A DNA stretch of 64,000 nucleotides, from the NCBI RefSeq assembly GCF_002896965.1, contig NZ_LYMM01000037.1, positions 1 to 64,000 on the forward strand, given 5' to 3'. The notes beneath the pieces were generated by a model. The model saw only the letters and a list, made by a program, of their open reading frames with translations, was not told the origin of the DNA and did not search any database. Positions 17,894 to 28,800 of this stretch are shown in pieces. The translations under genes were made by a program, and so were the position numbers. How positions within the stretch are numbered: the stretch's first letter is position 1; each line of letters begins with the position of its first letter. The stretch is from Novosphingobium guangzhouense (GTDB lineage: Bacteria > Pseudomonadota > Alphaproteobacteria > Sphingomonadales > Sphingomonadaceae).

Positions 17894-18960
17894 TCCGCGG
17901 CTTCCTGTAACAGACCCAGCCGCTCTCCTTCGTAGCGATTGCGCAAGGGGCGCCACCACCATTCGTTGTCGATGTACCAGCGGACGGTGCGGGCGATGCC
18001 GGTTTCAAACGTTTCCTGCGCACGCCAGCCCAGTCCGCTTTCCAGCTTGGTCGCATCGATCGCATAGCGGGCATCGTGGCCGGGGCGATCCGCCACGAAT
18101 TCGATCAGGCTTTCGCGCGGAGAGGCTGCAGGGGCCATGGCGTCCAGGATCAGGCAGATGCGCCGCACCACGTCGATGTTGCGCCGCTCGTTGCGGCCGC
18201 CGACGTTGTAAGTCTCTCCCGGCCGGCCATGCGCCGCGATGCAGTCCAGCGCGCGCACGTGGTCTTCCACATAGAGCCAGTCGCGCACGTTCTCGCCCCG
18301 ACCGTAAACCGGCAGGCGGCGCCCTTCGAGGGCATTGATGATGGTGAGCGGGATGAGCTTTTCCGGGAAGTGGTACGGCCCGTAATTGTTAGAGCAGTTG
18401 GAGACGACGACCGGCAGGCCATAAGTGCGATGCCAGGCCTTCACCAGATGGTCCGACGCCGCCTTGGATGCGGAATAGGGAGAACTGGGATCGTATGGCG
18501 TAGTTTCCGCGAACAGCCCTTGCGGGCCAAGCGATCCATAGACTTCGTCCGTGGAGACGTGGAGGAAACGGAAGCGATCGCGTTCCGGCGCGGGCAGCCG
18601 CTGCCAGTAGTCTCGCGCCACATCCAGCAGGGTGAACGTGCCCATGACGTTGGTGGCCATGAAGTCCGACGCCCCGGTGATCGATCGGTCGACATGGCTT
18701 TCCGCCGCAAGGTGCATGACACGATCGGGACGGAACTGGGCGAAGGCACGTTCCATCGCCGCGCGATCGCAGATGTCGGCCTGCATGAAGCGATAGTTCC
18801 CGCGCCCGGACACGCTATGCAGCGAAGCCGGATTTCCCGCATAAGTCAGCTTGTCGATATTGAGGACGCAATGCTCGCGGCCCTGTACGGGATTGGTCAC
18901 CAGATGGCGCACCAGCGCAGAACCGATGAATCCCGCCCCGCCTGTCACCATTACACGCAT
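17890..18960 (-). CDS. rmlB: dTDP-glucose 4,6-dehydratase
   Basis: 356 residues of the extended SDR family. It carries [42 protein letters not shown] and the catalytic YSASK, all typical of RmlB. It converts dTDP-glucose to dTDP-4-keto-6-deoxyglucose. The start overlaps the 3' end of rmlC by ten bases. Confidence 0.97.
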   Translation of the reverse strand: MRVMVTGGAGFIGSALVRHLVTNPVQGREHCVLNIDKLTYAGNPASLHSVSGRGNYRFMQADICDRAAMERAFAQFRPDRVMHLAAESHVDRSITGASDFMATNVMGTFTLLDVARDYWQRLPAPERDRFRFLHVSTDEVYGSLGPQGLFAETTPYDPSSPYSASKAASDHLVKAWHRTYGLPVVVSNCSNNYGPYHFPEKLIPLTIINALEGRRLPVYGRGENVRDWLYVEDHVRALDCIAAHGRPGETYNVGGRNERRNIDVVRRICLILDAMAPAASPRESLIEFVADRPGHDARYAIDATKLESGLGWRAQETFETGIARTVRWYIDNEWWWRPLRNRYEGERLGLLQEAAE

Positions 18961-19529
18961 GCGGCAAGCTCCTCGAACACGAAATGAGCGGGCCGTTCGC
19001 CGAGCAGGGGCTGGGCACGATCCTTGGGTGACAGGCTTGCCGGGTCGGCCAGATCGGGCCATGCGATCGCCAGCGCGGGATCGTCCCAGCGAAGGCCGAG
19101 ATCGCACTCTGCGCTGTAGTAGTCGGTCACCTTGTAGGCGACGACGGTTTCCGAAAGCAACGTGCAGAACCCGTGCGCGAAGCCCGGCGGAATCCACAAC
19201 TGGATGCCGTTGTCCGGCGTCAGCACTTCGCTCACCCAGCGACCATAGGTGGGCGAGCCGGCGCGGATGTCCACCGCCACGTCAAGGATCGCGCCCGCCG
19301 TGCACCGCACCAGTTTACCCTGCGCATGGGGCGGGCGCTGGAAGTGCAGGCCGCGCACCGTTCCGGCAGCAAGGCTGCTGGATTCGTTGTCCTGAACGAA
19401 CATCGCATCACCGCAATGACGGGTGAAAAGATCGGCGCGGAAAGTCTCGGCGAACCAGCCGCGGGCGTCGGCGATCCTGCTCGGCAGGAAGGCGCATGGC
19501 CCGGCAATCTCGAATGTCCTGACACGCAT
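18951..19529 (-). CDS. rmlC: dTDP-4-dehydrorhamnose 3,5-epimerase
   Basis: 192 residues, a cupin epimerase. It has the diagnostic [37 protein letters not shown] with the catalytic His, DVAVDIR and IPPGFAHGF. It is the first gene of the rml operon. The ATG at 19529 is preferred over a TTG two codons upstream. Some 300 bases of regulatory DNA separate it from the divergent LuxR-type regulator. Confidence 0.96.
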   Translation of the reverse strand: MRVRTFEIAGPCAFLPSRIADARGWFAETFRADLFTRHCGDAMFVQDNESSSLAAGTVRGLHFQRPPHAQGKLVRCTAGAILDVAVDIRAGSPTYGRWVSEVLTPDNGIQLWIPPGFAHGFCTLLSETVVAYKVTDYYSAECDLGLRWDDPALAIAWPDLADPASLSPKDRAQPLLGERPAHFVFEELAACV

Positions 19530-19827
19530 GGTCAAATCCCCCGCCTTCCCGCCTGACGGGAAAGTGTGCGGGCAAGAAGCCAGATTTGGCCGTCACCGCC
19601 TATTCGGGGATGACCGCCCCGACTACGCTATTACGACTTCAGGGCTGTGAGTTTTACGCAGCACCAAAGAGTAACGTGACCGGATTATTTCGTCCGAGCC
19701 GCAACAAAATCCCGCAAATTATGTCTGTTAGCCACTGAATTTTACGGCATTGTCAAAATATTAATCATCATTCATGGTGTCGGCACGCATGGGGGCAAAA
19801 AGTGCGAAGAAGGGCATACGAACAGAC

Positions 19828-20724
19828 ATGCCGGCATCCATTTCCATTGCGATCACCAATTCGATCATTCGCGAAGGTCTTAGACGCATATTCACGGATG
19901 CTTCCTTTGAAGTCGTGGAATCCGTTTCCCACCTCGATGAACTTGACCTTCATTCCCGGCCGGAGGATGGCCGGCACATACTCGTCGTAGAACGCGAACT
20001 GCTGCAGGAAGACTGTGTCGGCAGTATCGAGACGATGCAGCGCAATCATCCGCAAACAACGGTAGTCGTCCTGACCGCCGCCTTCGATTTCGACGAAATG
20101 GTGGCGCTCTACATGGCCGGGGTCTACGCCTATTTCCCGGACAACGTGCCTTATCTCTCGCTGGTCGCGATCCTGCAGATGGTGGCAAACGGCCAGAAGG
20201 TGGCGCCGCCCCAGGTGATCGACTTCCTTATCGCCCTGCCGCCGACCGTGCGGCACCCCGCAGCCACTCCCGCGCTGGAAGCCTTCGGGTTCCGCGAACG
20301 TGAACTGCGCGTGCTGGAACATCTGGCACTGGGCCAGCCGAACAAGGCGATCTCACGCGAAATGGCGATCAACGAGGCTGCCGTCAAAGCGGCGGTCAAG
20401 GCGATCCTGCGCAAGCTGGGCGTAGAGAACCGCACGCAGGCGGCGGTCATGGCGCGAGAGTTAATCAATACCCCCTCCGCCCCGCTTGATCGCGAGAACA
20501 TGGAGGGAAACGTCGACCCGTTCCCGGCGCACCACCCTCCACCGCAGAATCAATCCGGGCATGGATCGACCAGCTGCGCTCCAGACTCTGAGGTGCATGC
20601 GGCACAGTCATCAGAAGAAACACGCCCTTCGCGCGCCAGAAACAGTTTGTTACAAGACATGATGCGGAAATCTTCTGCCTGCCTGATCTACCTTCCGGCA
20701 CTCCAGATGGCCTTGGCATCCTGA
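19828..20724 (+). CDS. LuxR/NarL-type regulator with a degenerate receiver-like domain
   Basis: About 298 residues. An N-terminal receiver-like fold (SISIAITNSIIREGLRRIFT) is followed by a LuxR/GerE HTH at about 155-215 (RERELRVLEHLALGQPNKAI, NEAAVKAAVKAILRKLGV) and an unusual 85-residue tail rich in Pro, His, Ser and Gln. At the place where a receiver has its phospho-acceptor Asp the sequence reads HILVVERELL, so a Glu seems to replace it. That suggests a phosphorylation-independent pseudo-receiver. It is divergent from the rml operon and next to a stand-alone LuxR-HTH gene, so it may control the polysaccharide or NRPS/PKS genes. Starts at 19774 and 19789 are possible; 19828 fits the fold best. 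Confidence 0.8.
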   Translation: MPASISIAITNSIIREGLRRIFTDASFEVVESVSHLDELDLHSRPEDGRHILVVERELLQEDCVGSIETMQRNHPQTTVVVLTAAFDFDEMVALYMAGVYAYFPDNVPYLSLVAILQMVANGQKVAPPQVIDFLIALPPTVRHPAATPALEAFGFRERELRVLEHLALGQPNKAISREMAINEAAVKAAVKAILRKLGVENRTQAAVMARELINTPSAPLDRENMEGNVDPFPAHHPPPQNQSGHGSTSCAPDSEVHAAQSSEETRPSRARNSLLQDMMRKSSACLIYLPALQMALAS

Positions 20725-20755
20725 CTTTTCAGAATCCCATTCTAGTACAGACAAC

Positions 20756-20770
20756 ACTCTAATGGGACTC
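20756..20770. promoter_or_regulatory. Repeat element copy 1 upstream of the small LuxR gene
   Basis: ACTCTAATGGGACTC. Its first ten bases are the exact reverse complement of CCATTAGAGT at 20853-20862. It lies 122 bases before the small LuxR-HTH gene. Confidence 0.4.
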
Positions 20771-20848
20771 ATATGGAAGATTTACTCCCCCAAAATATTA
20801 CGTGACTCTCCGTAAGGGCGATGCGACATTGGGTTTGTGGGGTTAATT

Positions 20849-20863
20849 GACTCCATTAGAGTC
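20849..20863. promoter_or_regulatory. Palindromic element copy 2 just before the small LuxR gene RBS
   Basis: GACTCCATTAGAGTC is an inverted repeat with 5-base arms and shares CCATTAGAGT with the inverted copy at 20756. It ends 14 bases before the ATG at 20878, directly next to the purine-rich RBS, so a bound protein or an mRNA hairpin could block translation or transcription. LuxR binding is inferred. Confidence 0.45.
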
Positions 20864-20877
20864 TAAGGGGGTTTTAG

Positions 20878-21111
20878 ATGTACCGAATTCAAGCTACCGA
20901 AAACGTGCAACTCACCTCGCGCGAACTGGATGTGCTGCAATATGTAGCGATGGGCCGTTCCGCGAAGGAAACCGCGATCGAACTGAAAATCGCCCCCTGC
21001 ACCGTGGAACGGCACGTAGAAAACGTTCGCCTGAAGACGCGCACGCGTAACCGGGCACACATGATCGCCTATGTCATTCGCGAAGGACTGCTTCAGTCGC
21101 AGGCGAATTGA
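20878..21111 (+). CDS. Stand-alone LuxR/GerE helix-turn-helix protein
   Basis: 77 residues consisting almost only of a GerE-type HTH: LTSRELDVLQYVAMGRSAKE, TAIELKIAPCTVERHVENVR and TRNRAHMIAYVI. There is no receiver, autoinducer or other sensory domain. Such single-domain proteins bind DNA constitutively or as partners of larger LuxR proteins, here possibly the regulator encoded just upstream. AAGGGGG precedes the ATG. An inverted repeat overlaps its translation start region and hints at autoregulation. Confidence 0.88.
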   Translation: MYRIQATENVQLTSRELDVLQYVAMGRSAKETAIELKIAPCTVERHVENVRLKTRTRNRAHMIAYVIREGLLQSQAN

Positions 21112-21169
21112 GTAACGGAGCAGAACTAAAGCGCGTGGGAGAACAAGAATGTCGGTTAGTTCACACGAA

Positions 21170-21868
21170 CTAACTCCGGCCTCGCAAGGCCCAAGACATC
21201 AGCAACCCGCCCTTCGGGTCGACAACATCGCTTTCCAACATTTCTCCATCGACAAGCACGTTCCTTGGGCCATAGCCCACACCGCATTCGAACGATGACG
21301 GGGCAATCGAAAGCCCCTTGCCGAGTGCCTTGGAACAGGCTTCCTTCCTGACCCACACGCTCAGGAACGCATGGTCGTAATCGCTGTCATGCGCCATCTC
21401 ACCCAACTGTGCTGCTTCGCGATCCGTGTAGTACATGGCCGCCAGCCCGGCCGCATCGTCGACCGCACGCACCGCTTCGATGTCGATACCGATCTCCGCC
21501 CCATCCGCCACCGCGACAAGCGCGAAGGCGCCGGTATAGCTCATGCTGCAATGCACATGCTGCATCCCGGCCAGGCGCGGCTTGCCATGGTCGTTGAAGG
21601 CATAGCGCTGCTCTGCCGCAGCGATGCCCGTGCAAGCCTCCACCAGCAGCCGCAGCGCCCCGTGCGCCGCACGATAGCGCCGCGCCGCCGATTCGACGAC
21701 GAAGCGAGCAGCCCGATCCCGCTCTGCATCGCTCAGCCACGCGGACAGCGCCCGCTGGTCTCCATCGCCCGCACGCACCAGCCAGAGCGCGAAAGGCGCT
21801 GCCACCGGTTCTGCGATGATGCCATGCAGCGCCAGCGTTGCGGCAAAGTCCGGTCCGTTCACCCGCAC
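21170..21868 (-). CDS. 4'-phosphopantetheinyl transferase (Sfp type)
   Basis: 232 residues. The Sfp-type signatures are present: IGIDIEAV with the metal-binding acidic residues and WVRKEACSKALGKGL, the conserved W-x-x-K-E-A box. It transfers phosphopantetheine from CoA to the serine of carrier proteins. It lies at the 3' end of the NRPS/PKS operon, four bases after the glycosyltransferase stop, and so most likely activates the PCP and ACP of those two proteins. The start is a GTG at 21868 without a strong RBS, consistent with coupling to the upstream gene. Confidence 0.93.
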   Translation of the reverse strand: MRVNGPDFAATLALHGIIAEPVAAPFALWLVRAGDGDQRALSAWLSDAERDRAARFVVESAARRYRAAHGALRLLVEACTGIAAAEQRYAFNDHGKPRLAGMQHVHCSMSYTGAFALVAVADGAEIGIDIEAVRAVDDAAGLAAMYYTDREAAQLGEMAHDSDYDHAFLSVWVRKEACSKALGKGLSIAPSSFECGVGYGPRNVLVDGEMLESDVVDPKGGLLMSWALRGRS

Positions 21869-21872
21869 CGAT

Positions 21873-22874
21873 TCAGCGCCGTTGCGGTGCCAGCATCCCG
21901 AACCAGACGAAATCGCTCAGCAGCCTGGGCGGATCTTCGCGGGGAGCGCGGCGCAGCCGCTGCTTGAGGAGATGGACGCAATGCCCCGCCACCCACGCAA
22001 GATCGGCGGCAAACGCATAGGCCCAGCCGTGATTCTTGCGAAAATAGCGCCGCCTTGAGGCAAACCAGTAGCCGGGCACCCGCCGTGCATGCGCATCCTT
22101 GCCGGTAACGCCCGTGCTCTGCCCCGCGACATGCAGCACCGTGGGACGTGGCGCGTACCAGCATTGCCACCCCTGCGCGCGTGCCGAGCGGCAGAAGTCG
22201 GTTTCTTCGTAATAAAGAAAGTAGTCCTCGTCGAAACGCAGCCCGCCTTGAAGCGCGTCGCGCCGAATGGCCATGCTGGCACCGGAAACCCAGTCCGCTT
22301 GCTCCGCCCGCCCGTCCATCCGCCGCGCGGTTGCATGACTTGCCAGCAGACGCGAGGCCGTCCCCCAGCGCAGGGCACGCTCCAGTTCACCCAGCACGGT
22401 GGGAAAGCGGAAGGCGTAAGGCCAGGGCGCGCCGTCAGCCTGCAGCAGCGCGGTGCCGACGATGCCCGCACGCGGGGTCGCGGCCATGAACGTCGCCAGC
22501 GCATGGGCGGCGCCGGGCATCACGCGGGTATCGGGATTGAGCAGCCACACCGCCCCGCACGGCTCCTCCTGCGCTTCCCCGCCGCGCAGGGCGTGTTCGA
22601 TGCCCAGGTTGCAGCCGCTGCCGAAGCCGCCATTGACCGGTGAGCACACGACTTGCGCCCAGTCCCATCCCTCACGGATGATCGCCGCCTGCAGCAGTTG
22701 TGCCGAGCCATCGCGCGAATCGTTGTCGACCACGATCGCCCGCAGCAGGGCGCCCGACCGGCGCTCTGCATCCAGACTGGCAAGGCAATCGACCACCAGC
22801 GGTCCCGTCCGGTAGTTGACGATGACGACGTCGATCGGGAAATCCGGTTCCCGGCGAAATGCCCGCCCGATCAT
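21873..22874 (-). CDS. GT2-family glycosyltransferase (rhamnosyltransferase-like)
   Basis: 333 residues. The GT-A fold is recognisable by PIDVVIVNYRTGPLVVDCL, AIVVDNDSRDGSAQLL, NGGFGSGCNLGI, the DxD-equivalent in LLNPDTRVMPG and YYEETDFCRSARAQGW near the acceptor site. It resembles rhamnosyltransferases of the WbbL kind. Its ATG overlaps the PKS stop (ATGA), so it is translated with the PKS and precedes the PPTase. The position suggests it glycosylates the NRPS/PKS product or adds rhamnose to the polysaccharide; sequence alone cannot decide. Confidence 0.88.
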   Translation of the reverse strand: MIGRAFRREPDFPIDVVIVNYRTGPLVVDCLASLDAERRSGALLRAIVVDNDSRDGSAQLLQAAIIREGWDWAQVVCSPVNGGFGSGCNLGIEHALRGGEAQEEPCGAVWLLNPDTRVMPGAAHALATFMAATPRAGIVGTALLQADGAPWPYAFRFPTVLGELERALRWGTASRLLASHATARRMDGRAEQADWVSGASMAIRRDALQGGLRFDEDYFLYYEETDFCRSARAQGWQCWYAPRPTVLHVAGQSTGVTGKDAHARRVPGYWFASRRRYFRKNHGWAYAFAADLAWVAGHCVHLLKQRLRRAPREDPPRLLSDFVWFGMLAPQRR

Positions 22875-25800
22875 TCGGCCGCCTGCTGGAAGAAGTCGAC
22901 CCGTTCCCCGGCGGCAAACGAAGTGCGGCGCCATGCCCCGTATTCGACAATTGCATCGTCCAGCGCGCTCTGGAACAGCGGCGCCAGCGTGGCGACATGG
23001 GGTTCCTGCAGGTTGGACATGTGGCCGCCGGGAACATCGATGATCACGATATCCTCCCGCACCCGCTTGCCCCAGCCGAGCGCATAGTCACGATAGACCT
23101 TGCGGTAGGGGGTATCGTCGGCAAGATCGGTGTCATCCGATGCCTTGAACAGCGCCACGCCGGTCGCTTGCAGGATGCCGATCGGACGATGCTCCTTGTG
23201 CGCCACTTCATAGAGCTTGAGAAACGGCATCGCTGCGGCGCCCGCTTCCTCCTGCGTTGCATCGCCCGTTCTTCCGGCCAGGCGCAGAGCCTCAACCGTG
23301 CGCCGGTCCTGTGCCCGCAGTATCCGCGACCGGACCTCCCAGCGGGCCATGTTCCATGCCCGGCGGCCCAGATCGGGCAGCGCGTGCAGCGGATTGCCCG
23401 AACGCAGCACGCCCAGCACGCGGCCAAGACGGGCGCGGCTTTCCCCGAAGCGATGCTTGCGCGCCTCGACGTCTGCGGCATCGATAACCCCGACGAAGGC
23501 CACCTGCTGGCCCATCGCCTGAAGTTGCTGCGCCATCTCGAAAGCGATCACCCCACCTGCACAAAGCCCGGCGAGGAGGTAGGGCCCTTCGGGCTGCACG
23601 GCACGCACCTTGCCGATGTAATGGGCGGCCATCTCGTCAATTCGGGTGTGGGCGTAATTGCCGTCCGCCTTGCGCAGCGGTTCAAGCCCCAGCACCGGGC
23701 GTGCACCATCCAGCCGCAGCGCCAGTCCGCGATAAAGCAGAGTTTCTCCAAGCCCGTCGTGAATCAGGAACAGCGGCGTTGCCGGGCCGCCCTTGCGGAT
23801 CGTGACCACACCATGTTCCAGGTCCTGCGCATGAGCGGTCATGTCTGGGGCGTGGCTGTCCGGATCGATCACCGTGGCAAGGCCGGCTACAGTCGGCTGC
23901 CCCAGCATCGCGGCAAGCGGCAAGGTGCGCCCGGTCTTCTTGCGCAGCCGGTTGGTGAACTGCACCGCCAGCAACGAATGGCCGCCAAGGTCGAAGAAGT
24001 TGTCATGCCGCCCGACCGCGTCCATGCCCAGGAGGTCGCACCACAAATCGGCGATAACCTGTTCAGCGGGCGTCGCCGGCAGGTCTGCCGGATCACCCTC
24101 TGCCGCCTCTCGCCGGCGCGCGCGGGGCGGACTGCGCAGGCGCGCCAGAACCGGGCCAAGGTCGTAGGGGGAAATGACCATATGCGGGCGGCTGCGCCCC
24201 GAAAGCAGACGGGCGACCACTTCCACACCCTCTTCGGGCAGGATGCCTTCGGATGACGCACTGCCGCCATCTGCGCCCTCGCCCCCGCCCGCAACGGCCG
24301 CAACGGCCGCAACAACTGGCGCCGCTGCGGTACTGCGAGCAAGCCGTGCGGCATCGCCCATGTGCATCATCGTGAATTCGCGCACTTCGGCCACCACCAA
24401 TCCGTCGGCGTCGGTGATGGTGACGTTGAACACCGCCGTCTGGCCGTCGGCCGAAACCAGCCGGATATGGCTCCAGGCAAGCGCGGGCAGCGGGGCGTGC
24501 AGCAGGAAGCGGCGATAGGTGAACGGCGCGTAGAAATCGCACGTCGGATCACGGCCGGGGATCAGCGTCTGTGCGCCCGCCGTCGCGAAGTCCAGCAGCG
24601 CGGGGTGCAGCCCCATCGCCTCTGCCTCGGCGGTGAAAGGTGCGGGAAGTTCCAGCTGCAGCAGCGCTTCTCCCCTGCCTTCCGGCCCCTGGGGGGAACA
24701 GAGCGCCTGTACGATGGTGTCCCAACGCGGCCCAAACGCCATCATCGGCTGATCGGCCGCTCCGCATCGTGCCGGCACGCAGCGCTCGGCAATGGCGCCA
24801 AGGTCAAGCGTGGAGCGCAGCGGCGTCAGCGTATGGGGACGCACGACACCATGCGCGTGGACCGTCCACTCGCCAGCGCCCTGACCACGGCCGAGGATCG
24901 AGACCTTCCAGCTCCCCCCGGCGCGCCTGCGGACATGAACGCGAAGCGCGCGCTCTTCTCCATCCGGCACCGCGAAGGGCTTGAGGAAGGTGAAATCGGA
25001 CAGTTCCAGTGCGCCCTCGTGAACCAGCGCAACTGCCGCCCGCGAGATCTCAAGGAAGGATGTCCCGGGCAGCAGCGCACCGGCACCGGCGACGCGATGC
25101 TCGTCGAGCACCCAATGCCGCTCCGGGGTCAGGATGCCGGTGACCACGAATTCGTCATCGGAAATGGTAGAGACCCGATCGAGGAAGGGATGGCTGACCG
25201 GCTTGCCCGCGCCGGATTCCTGCGGCAGCGCCACTGCACCGCTGGCTCCTTCTTGACGGCCGCCAAGCGCGGCAGCCATGCCGACTTCGGCCCATTGGCT
25301 CCAGCCGACCGACTGCACCCGCGTGCGTGGATCGCTGCGCCGGGCCTGCGCATAGGCATCAAGAAAGGCATTGGCGGCGGCATAGTCCACCTGCCCCGGC
25401 AGCCCCGCAAAGGCGCTGACCGAGGAGAACAGCAGCAGGAAACCGGGCGCGCGCCCCTTATGCGTCGCCTGCAGCGCCGCCTCCAGCGCCAGCGTGCCCA
25501 CGATCTTGGGCCGCAGCACGGCATCCACCGCCTTGCGGCTGCGGGTTTCGATCAGCCCATCGTCCAGCGCGCCTGCCGCATGGAACACTCCGTCGATCGG
25601 GCCGAAGCGGGCGATCGCCTTGCGGATGCCCCGCTCCAGCGCCCGCGCGTCGGCCACGTCGGCGACGATCAGTTCCACCTGTGCCCCCGCCGCTTCGAGG
25701 GCAAGCAGCCTGCGCACCTTGTCCTCCACCGCCAGCGGCAGGTCGCCGCGCGCGATGCGTTCGGCCCATTCACCGCGCGGCGGCAGGGCGCTGCGGCCCA

Positions 25801-28800
25801 CCAGCGCCAGCCGCGCCCGGACCCCGCGCGCAAGGTGGTCGGCGATGGCAAGGCCCAGTCCGCCCAGCCCGCCTGTGACAAGATAGACCCCGCCCTCGCG
25901 CAGCCAGCTTTCCTGCCCCCCGGCCAGCGGCTCGCGGACGCTGCGGTAGGCAAGGGTCCAGCGCTCGCCCGCGCGCAGAGCCACATCGCCGGCCGCACGC
26001 GCAGTGCAAGCCTCCGCGATCACCGCGTCGGCCAGAGCCGTGGCGTTGTAGGGCTCAAGGTCGATGTCGATCGCACGCATGTCGATCGCGGGATACTCGG
26101 CAGAGACGGTGCGTGCGGCGCCCACCGCCGTCGCCTTGAGCGGCACGATGCCCGCATCCCCGGCCACCCGCTGCGCCCTGTGGGTGACAAGCATGACGAC
26201 CACCGGCCCTTCCTCGACCTGTGCGGCCAGTTCGGGCGCCATCGCGATCAGCGCGTGCAGTCCCCGGTCGAGGATCGCGGCATCCCGGCGCCGCGCCGCG
26301 GCCACTCCGCCGACGAGCCAGCAGTGATAGACCTTGCGCGGCATCCGCCCGTCGCGCGCCAGCTGCACGAACAGCCGCGCCCAGTCCTCGCGCGCGTCGG
26401 GCCGCAGCGCGAAGGCATCGACGGCACTGGCGGAAAAGCGCGATGCGGCGTGGACGGTGACCGTCTCCACCCCACTCTTGCGCAACTGCGCGGCAAGGCC
26501 CGCGCCGAAGCCATCGTCATCGCAGAGCACCAGCGCGGGGCCGCCTTCGCCCTCTGTCTGCTGCGGATCTTCGCGGCTCCACACCGGCTCATAGCCCCAA
26601 TCGTCCAGCGCCAGCCGGGCATCGGCATCGCCAGCACCCGATCCGCCCCCTGTATGGAGGCTGGCCCCCGGTTCTATCCAGTGCCGTTCACGCTCAAAGC
26701 GGTAGGTCGGCAACGGCACGCGCAGGCGCCGCTCATCACCCCACCACGCGGCCCAGTCCACCTCCACCCCCAGCGCCCAAAGCTCTCCCAGTGCTTCGAG
26801 CAGACGCTGGTCGTCCGCAACGGCCTCCCCCGCATGGCGCATCGAGGCGACCACCGGCTGGCCGGCCTTTCGCGCCGGATGCTGGCGCGCAAGGCTGGTC
26901 ATCGCCCGGCCGGGACCAACCTCCAGCAAGACCTGTTCCGGCGTATCCAGCAGGCATTCGAGGCCGTCGGTATAGCGCACCGGTTCGCGCAAGTGGCGCA
27001 CCCAGTATTCGGGATCGGTCGCCTCCGCCGCGCTCACCCAGCGCCCGGTGAGGTTCGACGCGAAGGGGATCTGCGGCGCGCGCAAGGGGATCGTGCGCAG
27101 CAGCGCGCGGAATTCCGGCAGGATCGGATCAAGCATCGCCGAATGCGCCGCCACCTCGATCGGGATCGCCTGCGCCTCGATCTCCTGCGCGCGCAAGTCG
27201 GCAAGGAAGCCCGCCACCGCGTCCGCCGCGCCGGAAACCACGCATAGCGCGGGCGCATTGATCGTGGCGATCGACAGGCCCGGCGGCAGCAAGGGGGCAA
27301 GCCGAGCTTCGGCCAGCGGCACGCTGATCATCCCGCCCTTCGCAGTCGTCTCGAACAGGCGGCCGCGCGCGTGGACGATGCGCAGACCCGCCTCAAGGTC
27401 CATCACGCCTGCAATATGTGCCGCAGCATATTCGCCGCAGCTGTGCCCGATCATCGCGGCAGGCTCGATCCCCAGCGCCATCCAGAAACGCGCTAGCGCG
27501 GTCTGGACGATGAACAGCGCAGGCAGCGCATTCGACGGCCGTTCAAGCTGCGCGGCGGCGCGTTCGCGGTCGGCGTCGAGCGGAAACAGCCAGCGCCCAA
27601 GGTCCGGCACGCCGATGCGGGCCAGCACCGCAAGCCCTGTGTCCACATCGGCACGGAAGCCTGCTTCGGTTTCGTAAAGGTCGCGCGCCATGTCGACATG
27701 CTGCAGCCCGCCGCCGCAGAACTGGAAGGCCACCGGGCGCCCCGGCACGCAGGGCTGCTTGGCCGAAGATGAGCGATCTGCAGCTTCGAACGCAGCTGAC
27801 GCCTCTGCCCCGTCGCGCGCCACCGCAAAGCGCCGCCACGCCAGCGCGCGGCGGCCGGTGTTGAGCGTGAAGGCAGCATCCGCAAGCGATCCTGTGGAGC
27901 CCGCGAAATGCTGCGCCAGCGCTGCGGCATTGGCATCCGCCGCGCCCGCCGTCGCGCCCGATGTCATCAGCAGCTGGCGGCGACGGCTCGGGCCTCCGGG
28001 TTCGCGCAGCGGCGCCTCCTCCATGATGAGGTGTGCATTGGTGCCCCCCACACCCAGAGAGCTGACCCCGGCGCGACGGGGGCGATCGTCGCGCCGAGGC
28101 CAGGACGCGCTGGCGGCCTGCACGCAGAAAAGGCCGGTATCCAACGCGCATTCGGGATTGGGGGCCCCGAAATTCGGGACGGCTGGAAGCTGGCCGTTGC
28201 GCATTGCCAGCGCCACCTTGATGACGCCCGCCGCGCCCGCCGCCGTATCGGTATGGCCGATGTTGGCCTTGACGGAGCCCAACGCGCAGGGCGCGGGCCG
28301 TCCACCCCGATCCGAAGCAGACTGGGTAAAGACCTGCCGCAGCGCCGCCACTTCGATAGGATCGCCGATCGGCGTGCCGGTGCCGTGCGCCTCGACATAA
28401 TCGATGGCGGCAGGATCGATGCCCGAAACGGCCAGCGCCTCCGCGATCACCGCCGCCTGCCCGTCCACGCCGGGAGCAAGATAGCCGACCTTGCCCGCAC
28501 CATCATTGTTGATCGCAGAGCCCCGGATCACCGCATGGATATGGTCGCCGTCGGCAAGGGCATCGTCGAGCCGGCGCAGCGCCACCACGGCCACGCCGCT
28601 GCCGAACACGGTGCCTTGCGATGCCGCATCGAACGGGCGGCACAGGCCATCGGGCGAAAGGATTTCACCCTGTTCGTACAGGTAGCCCTGCCGGTGCGGC
28701 AGCTCGATCGACGCGCCGCCCGCAAGCGCCATGTCGCATTCGCCCGAAAGCAGGCTCTGCGCGGCCATGTGGATCGAGACGAGCGAGGTGGAACACGCCG

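Noticed and set aside
24362..27247. A 961-codon open frame on the plus strand opposite the PKS
   Set aside because: It lies entirely antisense to well-supported PKS domains and has an Arg/Gly/His-rich composition typical of the shadow frame of GC-rich DNA.
26674..27300. A firm malonyl-CoA assignment for the AT domain
   Set aside because: The motif at the specificity position is VAAHS, which matches neither the classical HAFH nor YASH pattern, so I left it open.
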